Part shown: positions 1 to 10,944 of the stretch, one piece after another
How the letters are laid out: each line of letters starts with the position of its first letter
How positions within the stretch are numbered: position 1 is the first letter of the stretch
From: Diploscapter coronatus
Taxonomy: Eukaryota; Nematoda; Chromadorea; Rhabditida; Rhabditidae
Length of the DNA stretch: 64,000 bases
Direction: 5' to 3'
Assembly: GCA_964036155.1 (NCBI GenBank)
Contig: OZ038422.1
Span: 2,193,201 to 2,257,200, forward strand
The notes under the pieces: model-generated
What the model was told of the DNA's origin: nothing
The model's database searches: none
What the model saw: the letters and a program-made list of their open reading frames with translations, nothing else
Position numbers and translations under genes: made by a program

Positions 1-290
1 CAAGTCCGTCAACAAGCATGGCTTTCAATCCAACCTTTGAAAATCTCTCCTTATCTTTCCTGGCTCGAGATTCTTCCAGCTTCATTGAACATTTCACGTC
101 TCTCAGAGTATCGTCAAGAGCGATTCTGACTTCTTTTTTATTTTCCCGAAAATATTTTCAAAAGTCACTTTTTCTCGCCCAGATTTGTGCTGTACTCCTT
201 GTGGCGATTGAAGAAGAAAGTCGTTGACAGTGACTTGACCAACTTGAACGGATTGCCGTCACTTCGGTTTCGGTTTCCAAACGATGTCAT
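1..290 (-). CDS. 5' end of an unrecognised gene, truncated at the window edge
   Basis: Two exons read leftwards: 290-169 and 125-1, joined by a 43-base GT..AG intron in phase 2. The start is the ATG at 290-288. It lies about 30 bases after a TTTTTAG that looks like a cis or trans splice acceptor. The 82 visible residues start MTSFGNRNRSDGN, then have a short hydrophobic-aromatic patch (STTFFF), then a Lys/Glu/Arg-rich stretch that may be helical. I do not recognise the family. It is divergent to the antiporter at 1751, so the two may share the 291-1750 interval as promoter. The frame is open across both exons and codon use is less AT-rich than the flanks, which is the main support. Confidence 0.55.
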
Positions 291-1750
291 CTTGATGGTG
301 AACTTCAGGAGAAGTTTTCGTTCTAAAAATATAAAGCAGATTTGATCAAGTCTAAGACTTTAATTTTATGCAGACAAATATAGTACATGTAAAGAATCGC
401 GAAAGTAGCACACTGGTATGAATCACTATTGAAGAGAGTAGATATGTGGTGAAACTTATATCAGTTAAAACTAAATTGGTTTGATTATGCAATGCAATTA
501 CAAAAGCTAAAGCAGTCAATAAATTTGAAAATGACATTAGTATTTCAGATTTGCAAAAGCCGATATCAGCTGCGAAATTGTAAAATGAAACAGGTAAGTG
601 GAAAATTCGTGTAAGAACTCGACACCTATCCATCTATTCGATATCTTTGAAGTTCTGCGAGCACATGGCCTCTTAGAGTGGGTAATTCTTTTCCATCCTA
701 ACATTTTTCGGTTCAGTGAAGAAGATTCTTTTTTGCTGCTGCTCTTGTTTTCTGCACAATGTGCGTGTAGTTTTGCTGTGTTGTGCAGAGGAACTGCATT
801 TTTTCCTAGCTTCACCCCACCCACTCTATTTTTGTCTTTCATTCTTTAAACCTCTATGTTATTATCGTATATCATTCACTCTTTTTCCGGTTTTTTTTCT
901 CTAAATCTAGTTTTCTTGGCTATTTTCTGATTTCTGTTATTTTGAATGTTTTCTTCACTATTTTTCTGACTTTATTTCTCTAGTTCAATGATGGTCCACA
1001 CTATTTCCCTTTTCTTTATTTCTGTATCATATCACTTCCTTTCAGTCAATCACTTTTCTTCTTGCAGCAGCAGAAACAACAGCTGGGCTTTGATGAGTGA
1101 AAAGGTTGATCTTGGGGTATTGAAAATTCGCGAGCAAGAAGCTTCGAGCCTAATCGATACCGAACTGAAATGTTTCCGCAGGAAATTTGATAAATCGATT
1201 TAGTGAAAGTCGAAAAAATGTTTAAAAATTTTAACTGATTATGAAATTTGTTTAGAGCTTATTAGTTGTCTAGATAAAACAATTAATTATCAAACAAGAA
1301 TGCCATTTGTTTCAAGACTTTAATGATCACAGAATGTGAATAATTGTTAATTTCGGAGATTCATTGTCACCAATTAAAATTTTAAATAAATACTGATTTG
1401 ACGCCATCCATAGTGACGCTGAATTTGACAAATTTAAAGGAAAATAAAAACGTCATCAAATTTTCGAACCTTCTGAAAGGTTGACATTATGTCGTCACTC
1501 AATCTATTGATTGCGCATTAAATTTTCTGTAAATTTCAAATATTTTTTCCCTACGTTTGAGGATAGACCACAAAAACCGGCTGGCAGTACGGCATTGATT
1601 ATCATGCAAATCCGCTATTTCACCAGGTCCTTTTTGCCACTTGCTCTAATTCTCCCAAAATTGGTTCACCGAAAAATTGACTAGATATTCAAGTTACCTG
1701 ATTTTCAACGGGCTTTATTTTCTTACTAAAGTTTAGAATTTTTCAAACGA
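291..1750. other. Intergenic interval between divergent genes
   Basis: No gene can be supported here. Several short open frames (near 350-900 and 988-1203) lack splice signals or codon bias. A short Gln-rich frame after a CTTGCAG at about 1070 reaches a stop after ten codons and connects to nothing. As it separates a leftward and a rightward gene it is the likely promoter region for both. An ATGCAAAT octamer-like word is at about 1600. Confidence 0.4.
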
Positions 1751-4700
1751 ATGCCCGAAAATTGCATGTCCTGTATAAGAAATGGATTGCACAACTTCTT
1801 TAATAATCGACAGGTAACTTACTTGAAAAATGCTAAAAAGGTAATAGTTTTAGGTCAATATTTTCGTTACCACGATAATGATCATGTTTTCAACATTTGT
1901 GATATTTATTTCCATAACAAGGCGGAGTTTTTGTAAGAAAATATTTTTAAAAACTCAGAAATGATTTATTTTTACAGTAAGTCCTTACGAGACGCAGAAT
2001 TTCACGAGGGAGATAATTTTCCCCGACACAAATGTCGTCGAAGAGATGACGAACACGGTGTTGAGTTTGATGTTGCTTTTGTTCGCAGCGTTGTTCTTCG
2101 GCAAAATCGCGGAATATGCGAAATTGCCACCTTTAGTGGGTAAGTTTTGAGCCAATATTTTAAGTGTCAATTATTTTTTGCGTATGTTTCAAGAAATTTC
2201 TTATTAAATAGCCACCAGATTTTGTAATTTTTATCTGGATTATCGGAGAATTAAAAAAGTCAGAAATTCGAAAATATATATAATCTGCGTTTCAAAAAGT
2301 TGTATATTTCTAAAAATTAAAACTATTTTATCGGCTATAAGGTATTTTGCATCATAGTATTAACTGCAAAACATTTCAGGCTCGCTTATCTGTGGAATCA
2401 TAGTGCGAAATATCTCATGCATTGACAATTTCCTCATCATCGTGCCAGCCTGGGACTTTACCATGCGACGTTTAGCCATGTGCAACATGATCATTCGATG
2501 GGCCATTAATATCGACGTCCCTTATTTACAGTCGAATTTGGTATGTCGTTTCTGCCGTATTGGGGTCAAATGAAGTGACAGTTCATGCGTTAAAGAGCGC
2601 CATTGCGAGAAATGCGCGTATATTGCGCGTCACGACTATACGTGCAAAGAGAGGAGAGTCAGCGAGGGACAATGGAAAGAGTGATGGTACGCAATTTTCT
2701 CGGTGTCTCTCGCGCCTTTTCTTCCTATTTTCAACACACGACCTCTTCTGTCACTTCGTTTGACCAGCACAATACTTTTAAACCTCTTACGAAAAAATCT
2801 CGAAGTGATTGTATCATGAGATAATTTTAACAAAATTAGAGTTTTATTAAAATATTGAAAATTTAGGCTCAAATAATCTTTTTCGGAATATTCTCCTCTT
2901 TATTAGAAGTCGTCAGCATAGCTTCAGTCGCTTATTTCTTACTTCACTACACATTTCCTGTAGCAGTTTTAGCGGGGTACCAAAATATCTCTAAATACTC
3001 GAAATAATAAAAATTCGGAAATTTTTAAATTTTAGGGTTCAATTAGGTACCGCCTCGCCGGTAGTGAGCGTTCCAATCGTGATGAAGCTAAAACAGAAAG
3101 GGTGTAGTATTGAGAAGGTAATTTTTAATAAATTTGAAAATAAAAGTCCGGAGGTTTTTTATTTTAAAATTTTTTCTCAAACTCGAATGATCCTATTGAA
3201 GTCCGATATTCTTTTATATAGTCCTTCATTATGGGTGCTTTTATTTAAAGCAGCTCCAAATTAAAGAGGATCTTTAACTTAAATTACAACACCCTAAAGT
3301 TATGATTTTCAAAGTTGCCTATTTTTCCAGAGAATGCAAAGTATCATCCCCGCAGCGTGCTGTTTCGACAATCTCATGTGCGTTAGCGTATTTTGTCTAA
3401 CTATAGGACTTACATATTCTCAAGGTTGGCCATGAATTTCGAAAACCAGTCAAATTTGCCCAATTTTAGAAGGATCCTTAGCATATACTCTGCATTTCTG
3501 CGGACAGATATTCGCTTCGACGTTGGCGGCCTGTGCATTGGGTATGAAGATATAGAAGTTTGAAAACGTTTCAAGATAGGATAAGTCGGCCTTTTGTATT
3601 CCACACCTATTTTCTGAGAGGGTAGGGTAGGGAGGTAGGCGAAAAGAAAACAAGTGGGTGCGGATTACAAGAGGTCGATAAGGCCTACTGCATCATTACG
3701 AAAATGGTACTATATTTGAACGGCTTCGTAAATTCAAGATTTATCCAAAGTTCGTTATTTAGGATGGTTAGTGTGCTGGTTCCCCCGCTCAAATGAAGAT
3801 CACACTCAACTTGCTCGAATTTTACTGATCGCTGTTATTTCTGTAGCGGCGATATTTTGTAACCCAAAAATTATCGATTTTTCCTGAAATATCGATTTAT
3901 TTTAGTTATGGCCGGTGTTGACGAGGCGTATTGCGGGATAATTGGAACGTTAGTTTTTGTTTGTTTTGCCACAACGAGATGGAGAATCGATAACCCTCAA
4001 AAGGTAGGGCAAATTTATTTTAAAATTAACACCGGAAATATGCATGGATAAAATTAATTCTGAATTTTTCTAATGAGTTATTAGATGTAGAAACTGAAAA
4101 ATAATGAAATCTTAGCGATTTTTTAAAATTATTAATGGAAAATGCAAAACAGCCGATTAAATTAAATTTTCTACTGCATTTTTTCTAATGATTTCCCCTG
4201 AAACATACATTTTTAGGCCGTACCGATTGAAAGAGCATTCAACTCGACTTGGAACTTGCTGTTTTGTCCGATATTGTTCGCGTTATTCGGAAGACGATTG
4301 TATTTTGAAAGTGTAAGTTTAAAAAATTATTAAGAAAAAGATAGGTCACTTGTTTCCGGTGGAATATTTATCACCAAACTTTTGTCGCCCAAAGTTAAAC
4401 CTTAACAATGCAAATTACCCATCCAATGAATCATATCATCGTTTGGAAAATGTTATCCTTCATTATAAATGAAAATTCCTCTCTCTCTCTCTTCCTGGCG
4501 GAAAAAGGGGAGGTGCGAGGTCTTTCGTTGACTTTGGTTTCTGACTTCCCGACTCTCTCGCCTTTCTTCTCTTGCTACACTATTTTCACTCGCGGCTGCG
4601 TCACGGCCCGCACCATCGCTTCTACCTTTAACAGTAGGCGACGGCTTTGTCATTTGCAATGGACAATATCCAAATATATAATATGTTATTTCGTCGTCAC

Positions 4701-5855
4701 AATTTAATTCAAATAAACTGACTACGGGATCAATTTGATCACTAATAACTAAAAGCAGTTACTTGATGAAGCATACATAATTTGATCTACTAAAAGATAT
4801 CCCAGTTTACGATCTTCAGCTACCATCAAAACAATTATTATCGTAACACTAAATTGAAAGTCCAAAACTATTTTGAAATATAATTCACAAATGCATTGTA
4901 GTTTCATGATATTTGCAGTTACCAACTTGGGAACCTCTGTGGCATGCATTAACGTTTTTCGGCATCGGTCTGGTCGCCAGATTAATCGGCGGTCTCATTT
5001 CGACGAGTTGTGGGGAATTCCGATTCAAGGAACAACTATTGCTTACTCTAGCCATGATGCCCAAGGCTACTGTGCAGGTAATTAAGCTAATTATTACATT
5101 AATTGGGAATTAAGTTGGACAACTATGGATCTGAAACTGGTTAAACGGGGTAATTAAGCATCTTTAATTAGTCCATTTGAATTTAAAGTAGAGTAATTAA
5201 GTTGTACACGTGCTTAATAATGTGAGTAATCAAATAATTAACTAGCACTAATTAAGGCTGCGCTAGCCCCAGGTTTAACGCGATTACTAACGATCAAGCC
5301 AGAGCTGGACGATGAAATAAGGAGACTAGCTCAAATTGCGATTTTGATGATACTGTTTAATTCCCCTATCGTCGACTATCTATTAACGTTTCTTGGACCG
5401 AAACTATTGTCGAATTCTAACACAGGAAATGTAGGTTTAATTTTAGAATAATTTATTTAGACTTCAGGCAACGCTGTAAACACCGCGCACAACATTCAAG
5501 ACCTCACGACATGCGAAATAGTGTAGGGGTAGGGGAAAAGAAACCCTATCAGGCAACACCCTACCCTAACCATACACACTATTTCACATGACTTGAGGTC
5601 TTAATGTCGTGCGGTTTTCGAATAGCCGTGTAACTAAAATTATTCCTACTATACTAATTCACCTATTTCCAGATAGTAATCGTAACGACTCCCTCAGACG
5701 CGGATGATAATGCCTCTGTGACGACGTACAACCGAGCAGAGAAGATCGACGACGATGCCAATTCGATGGTGACTTTCAAGCAATTCCGGTCACTTTACGC
5801 AAGTCAATACGATCACCCATTCAACCAGAAACCTTACGCTATCGATCGATATTAA
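1751..5855 (+). CDS. Na+/H+ antiporter of the CPA2/NHA (SLC9B) family, 14 exons, 542 aa
   Basis: Exons: 1751-1813, 1854-1932, 1978-2139, 2380-2540, 2867-2976, 3036-3117, 3331-3424, 3470-3541, 3763-3858, 3906-4003, 4217-4312, 4919-5077, 5257-5430, 5673-5855. All phases agree and the sum is 543 codons including the stop. The protein is a multi-pass membrane exchanger. Family signatures include PPLVG followed by GIIVRN, the SPVVSVP loop, WFPRSNED after TM6, and FKEQLLLTLAMMPKATVQ near the end. It aligns along its length with mammalian NHA2 as I know it, including a conserved Arg in GLVARL. The Asp-Asp ion-binding pair reads CFDN (D232, N233), so the second Asp is Asn, and the usual GAEV reads GRRL. 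The exon at 5257 uses an AAG acceptor. The tail after about residue 480 is hydrophilic and acidic. Upstream non-coding exons cannot be excluded. Confidence 0.92.
2557..2775. mobile_element. MITE-like element, family 3, copy A (antiporter intron 4)
   Basis: Terminal inverted repeats of about 26 bases: the left end reads GTATTGGGGTCAAATGAAG and the right end is its near reverse complement. The element lies entirely inside an intron. A second copy in opposite orientation is at 49231-49405, sharing a central AAAGAGCGCC block and a TTTTCTTCCTATTTTC block. It has no coding capacity. No clear target duplication was identified. Confidence 0.8.
3575..3690. repeat. Foldback repeat in antiporter intron 8
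   Basis: The left arm (GGCCTTTTGTATTCCACACC) is nearly complementary to the right arm around 3640-3690. The loop contains GGGTAGGGTAGGG, resembling the CCCTA-rich loop of the other foldbacks in this window. Confidence 0.6.
5078..5256 (+). repeat. AATTAAG-rich intron 12 of the antiporter, ending in an AAG acceptor
   Basis: AATTAAG occurs five times in 179 bases, with further AATTAG, AATTAAC and TAATTA words. The last AATTAAG is itself the splice acceptor. The exon phase on both sides is 0 and the alternative TAG acceptor nearby would create an immediate stop. Confidence 0.7.
5465..5635. repeat. Foldback element of the GAAATAGT type (antiporter intron 13)
   Basis: The left arm includes AAGACCTCACGACATGCGAA. 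The right arm is its near reverse complement, ending around TTGAGGTCTTAATGTCGTGC. Arms are about 45 bases. The loop is GTAGGGGTAGGGG on one side and CCCTACCCTA on the other. The core is GAAATAGTGT. Confidence 0.85.
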
Positions 5856-7597
5856 AATTTGCATAACTTAATATATCTGAGCACTTTTCATCACTTTTTA
5901 TAGTTGATTTCTTGGTAAAAGAGAAATATTTTGAAACCTCAGGCCTACTAAACATCAAAATATGATGAAGAATGATAAGGAGATTCTCTTCACCCACAAT
6001 TTCGCATGACTTGAAGTTTCAAATTGTTGTAGCAAAGTATTCAAATTATATTTGCAAGGTCAAGATCAACATAGTCATAATTCCTGATTATTGATGGTCA
6101 TGATGCTTTGTGATTAATTATCAAAAACAAACTATCGAATGAAACAAAGATACTGTATTTCGAACAAAAATCATTTACTCTAGTCTGCTTGCCGTTCAGA
6201 CATTTTTGCGCACAACTTTTCAGATGTTGTTGATTTGAATGAAATCAAGTTTTATTAAAGTTTTGTGAAATTATGAAATAGCCGTTATACACCGGAAATA
6301 TAATTTTAAATGAACCGTAACTTTCATGCTAGCTAGAAATCTAAATCGAATCTTCCCAGAGTGCAAAATTGTGGACTTAAAAATAAATGTCATGCAGTTT
6401 TTAAAGGCAAGATTCCAACGAAAACGTAAAGCGTACAACTCGCACTTGCTATAACTGTAAACTGTAAACTTCGAAACTGAAGAATACATAATATATGGTA
6501 GATATTTAAACCCGTAGATAATATGCACGGTAAAGATTATTTGATTCCAGAGCTGTCGGCAAAGAGCTTGCTGATGATTGTTTATAAACACTCACCACAT
6601 GAGAAAGCATGGGAAGGACAAAATGGTTATGATATTGCGCATGTTATACTAGATAAGGATTTACACTCTGCCGACAGCCCTGCTTGATTAAATTTTATCG
6701 AACTATGCAGAAATTATTGAAACTTAGTCAAAAATCACTGGAAGTTTCAAGATTTTCATCAATTTCTTTGAATATATATGTCTCAAATAGACTTTTATGA
6801 AATGTGATTTATGCATAGTTTAATCTTTGTGTCTTATCCGAATTCATAACAAATTATTTGTGTCATTACTATTCATTCTCTCGACGATGATTGTCGATGC
6901 TCTGTGCCCGTTATTATTTCCATTCTTCAAAATGATAGCTTTTCCGTTATCTTTATCGCACAAAAGGTATTCTTCAGTAATTAGCGATTTTCTTGCGGCG
7001 GGGCAGCCATCTAAAATTTCAATTTATTAAAGAAAATTGTTTTAGGCCTAAATAATTGAAAGATATTTCAAATTAATCTAACCGAACCTAAACAAAAGAT
7101 GATGAAAAAATAAAACTTAGTAAATTTTAAAAATACCTGTAACAAATCTGGGTCTTGAAGTCTGTTTTATCCGTAAGCATGGTATGGCTCGAGCGAATTC
7201 TTCCCTGAAAATATTCTTTTCATTTTTCTATTTCCCAAAAAATTTTGTAGACCCTCATTTCTAGGTTGAAAGCCACCTTCATTTTCAATTTTGCCGACAA
7301 TATTGGCTACGTTTTTCTTTGTTTATTTTGCTTAGAAGGTTTTTATGAAACCCCAGACATTGCGATGCTGTAGTTATCCAAAAATGCATTATTTATCGGA
7401 AATTAGAAGTCAAAAATCAAAGAATTGGAATTTTGCAAAATATACTTTTCTTTCTTTTTTTTTTTTTTTTTTATTTTGGATATTTCTGGATGAGATCATT
7501 TTACTCCCACTCTCGCCTTCTTTTAACTATTATTAGATAAAACAACGGAAATTCCTATCCTCAAAGGTGGACAGTTTTGAAATGACGAGATCTATAG
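5856..7597. other. Intergenic interval between convergent genes
   Basis: This is 3' flank for both the antiporter (+) and the GPCR (-). No gene is supported; the short frames at 6271-6591, 6827-7030 and 7345-7536 have no family motif or splice context. A long T tract is at about 7452-7472. A minus-strand AATAAA at 7470-7475, 123 bases past the GPCR stop, is a candidate poly(A) signal. Confidence 0.4.
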
Positions 7598-10500
7598 TTA
7601 GGAAAAGGCGAAGATGAAAGATAGGGCAAAATAGTGTGAGAAAGGATAGGTATCGTCATCTTGTCTGTCATTTCTAAGTTGATTCAAAAGTATAAATGAA
7701 AAAGTTGACCTAAATTGCTCGGACAAAAACGAGTACAGAATCGGATTCCAACATGTTGACGTCATCGAAAATAAATGAGCACAGAAGAACATCATTATGA
7801 AGTAGGGCTTGATCAAGGAATCCCATTTCAAATCTCGAAGAATGTTTCTTAAATTTGTTATTTCAAAATTATGCTTCAAATAATATAATATTTAATATGC
7901 CCAATTTAATATCAAGTATCGTAATTTATCCAATAAAATAATAAAAAAAACATTGAAATCTGTTTTCAGATATTTGTGTATTAAATATTGATATTGTAAA
8001 ATTAGTTGATGCATTGTTACTATTGATTGGATAATAAGTAAAAATAAGACTATTTAATAAAAAATCTTACAATAAATTAAACGGAAACCAACAAACAGCG
8101 AATATAACGACCATAGTGATTAACATCCTCAGTAGTCGCTTCTTTCTAAAACGCAGTTTAATATTAAATTATGAAATAATTGAATAAATTAACCGATTAG
8201 TTTCGAGCGCTGATTCTCTGATAACCCGTCGTCGATTCAGAAACACCCAAATACTAATGTACGAGATGCCGATGAGGATGAATGGCACGACGAACTGAAA
8301 ATTGACTATTTGAAAATGAGTTATTCTGTAGAATTTTAATAAGACGGCCTTTTACTCAATGAAAAATTAAATATAAAAGAGGACCAGCAAAATTTTAAAA
8401 CATAATTATTTTCTATCAATTAGCCACAATGCTGCTCTGGTTATGATTGCAGAACTTGTAATAATTTATGGCAGCCTTAAAAACGTAAAATCTCATTTTA
8501 TTTGCTCTCACTGCTGTCAAAATATTGTTAATGACTGATTACTTGAGACATTGTAAACGATGCATAGATTCAAATATGCAAGGTGTGCACTGCGTAATTT
8601 CAAATAGTCGTTAAATTCATTCCTTGAACTATTGAAATGTCTATTCGCTTGCAACAACGCGCTAACTTCCATACATCAAATTTACACTAGCTTTAGTTTA
8701 TCTCAAATAATCGGTCATAGACAATACTAGTTATCGATCAAAATTAATGCAGTGATAAATTTTTAGTCATATATCAATAACAAAAATTGACCTGTAACAA
8801 TAGAACCGTCGTTCCATAAATCGATCTGAGTCTCGTATTCGACCAGTCCTCTGAACACATCATGAAGTTGCAGGGCAGTGGAATGTAGTTCAGCTTCATG
8901 TTGTAGGCGTAGGGCATAACCAAACATAGGGAGCAGCCCCAGATGAGAGAGATTACCATTATGCAGGTCTGGAAAATAGTTTTTAACTTATTATTTTATG
9001 ATAAATCATCGACGCCGAGACGATTGGCAATTTATTACTTGTTATGATACTTGGAATTTTTAAAACATGTCATTTGTACGATTTTTTAAAAGCAAAAATG
9101 CACGACTATTGACTAGAAATTTTTCTCAGAAGCTTATAAACTATTGATGAGCGAAATTTTTCGTCATCATGTAAACTTTTATAACACACGTCGATATTTT
9201 AGGTGGGGGAATAAGGGATGCAATTTGATTATCGTGAGAAAAAGCCTCCATCAGAACCATTGAAATAGTTCACAAGAATCAGACTGCTTTCGAAAATTTG
9301 AAACTTATTTCATCAAGAAAAAATAATAGAAAAAAGATTTAGATCGGAAATCAGTTTCGAAAGTTTGCACAAAATATTAAAATGATGATTTGCCGCTAAC
9401 AATTAGATTTGTTCAGATGAATGATAAAACTTGTCCTTAAAATATTAAAACATTTTAACAGAAATAATATGATTACCTTAAATCTTAAACTAAATAGTTA
9501 ACTTACTCTCATCGACATCCTGTCATTGATATTAGTGGACTGTGAGTGATGTACTATCACCAAATATCTATCAATAGCAATAGCGGTTAAAGTCATCGTA
9601 CTGATGAATATACTGGTCCCTAAAGTATCCAAATTTAAAAATCGGTAAAATTTGCCTAACCTTGAAAAAGCGGTAGCCCATGACATAACGCTCCGCCCCA
9701 TATCCAATGACCTTTATAATAATACATCGGTGTTAGCCAGAGTGATCTGAAATTGGGAAATTTACATATTTTCGTATTTTAGGTCAATTTTTGTGTATGC
9801 CTCGTGATTTTCAACTTCATTACACTTGGTTTGCTATATTTTGCAATTTTCCCGCCAAAATTTCTCGCTCGATTCGGTATTTATCCGAATGTAAAAGTGT
9901 CATTTCCTGAGGGGTAATTCGAAATTTTGCCAAAACTACATGATTTTTCCAGGCATTTAGGTTTTTGAATAAAACGCCCACAATTGCATAAAAATTTATT
10001 CGGAAGGCTTATTGAAACTGAATCATTCATCAAGATTGCGCAAAAATGACATGTTACAAGATTTTGGGATGAAAGTAGAATCTTTTCTCTATCATAAGAA
10101 GACGCTTTTCTAGACGTATGATCAAGAATAATTCGTAGCAACATTTGGAAAAGATCATGTTTCGTAGAATTTTAAGAAAGTATAACTTCTATTTCATTTA
10201 TTATAGCCGGCACATATGCCGTAATAGTCAAATATCGCAATTTAGCTATCAAACGTAAAACTCACGTAAAATTGACGAGTAGATCCGAAATGGCCAAATT
10301 TGTGATGAACACATTTGTCACGGTCTGCATCTTTTTGCAGGTCATGACGACGTAAATCACGAGCGCGTTTCCCGAAACCGCGACGATGAAAACCGTCACG
10401 TACAGGAACAGAAATGTGTAGCGAATTAGGGCCACGTCCATCGGGTTCTCAAACATCAAATATTCACAATTTTAGTCTTTAAAATTTGCACTTTCAATTA

Positions 10501-10944
10501 TAATTACTTCCTTCTGGCAATAATTATGTTGTCTGAACCTCAGCAACATCTTTTATGCAAAATGTTCTTGCATCTAATATTCAAACTGCTTGAATTATCA
10601 TCAGGACTAGTAAAAGTAATAATTTTCTACTTCTAATATCAGAAGTGCTCATGACTCATGATGTCGTAAATAGCAAACAAATACAATTTAAGTAGACAGC
10701 CTGGGAAAACAAGACAACGAAATAGTATTGGAGAGGAAATATACAAGACCTTTCCCCTACCCTACCCTATACTAGTTCGTATTTCTTGTCGTCTTGTTTT
10801 CCAGATTGCCTTATAAAAGTTCTTTAATTACGATGATTCATTTAATAATATTTAGTTTAAACTACTCACATTAGGCATCCTACATTTGGCATTATAGTCG
10901 GCCTCAGCGATCGAACTCAAGTCGACGAGACTCTCGTTCGCCAT
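7598..10944 (-). CDS. Class A peptide GPCR, NPY/NPF-receptor type, 8 exons, 352 aa
   Basis: Exons in transcript order: 10944-10870, 10447-10266, 9746-9661, 9619-9507, 8968-8792, 8294-8194, 8145-8071, 7847-7598; phases agree and total 353 codons. It has a short extracellular N-terminus of about 35 residues and seven membrane segments. Signatures are SGNALV (TM1), NLAISDLL (TM2), HWIWG then Cys in the first loop, IDRY at the end of TM3, a Cys pair partner in MCSEDW, CWFP in TM6 and NPILYS in TM7. The TM3 region and the MCSEDW loop suggest neuropeptide Y/F-like receptors, the group containing nematode NPR receptors for RFamides. The acceptor of exon 2 is GAG and that of exon 8 is AAG. After SEQFR the last codons run into a foldback-type sequence with no intron, giving an unusual tail. 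The exact ligand class is an inference. Confidence 0.88.
8524..8725. mobile_element. MITE-like element, family 2, copy A (GPCR intron 5)
   Basis: Terminal inverted repeats: the left end is close to ATTGTTAATGACTGATTA and the right end to TAATCGGTCATAGACAAT. A second copy in the same orientation lies in an acetyl-CoA carboxylase intron at 44425-44632. The copies share internal blocks such as GTGTGCA.TGCGTA and ATTCATTCCTTGAA. It is about 200 bases long and non-coding. Confidence 0.8.
10697..10811. repeat. Foldback element of the GAAATAGT type (GPCR intron 1)
   Basis: Left arm CTGGGAAAACAAGACAACGA and right arm CGTCTTGTTTTCCAG are complementary. The loop carries CCCCTACCCTACCCTA. It is close in sequence to the copy at 63660-63800, which starts GGCAACCTGGAAAA. 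Confidence 0.85.

Noticed and set aside
1070..1112. Gln-rich mini-exon after CTTGCAG upstream of the antiporter
   Set aside because: Stops after ten codons and cannot be joined in phase to the antiporter or the left-edge gene.
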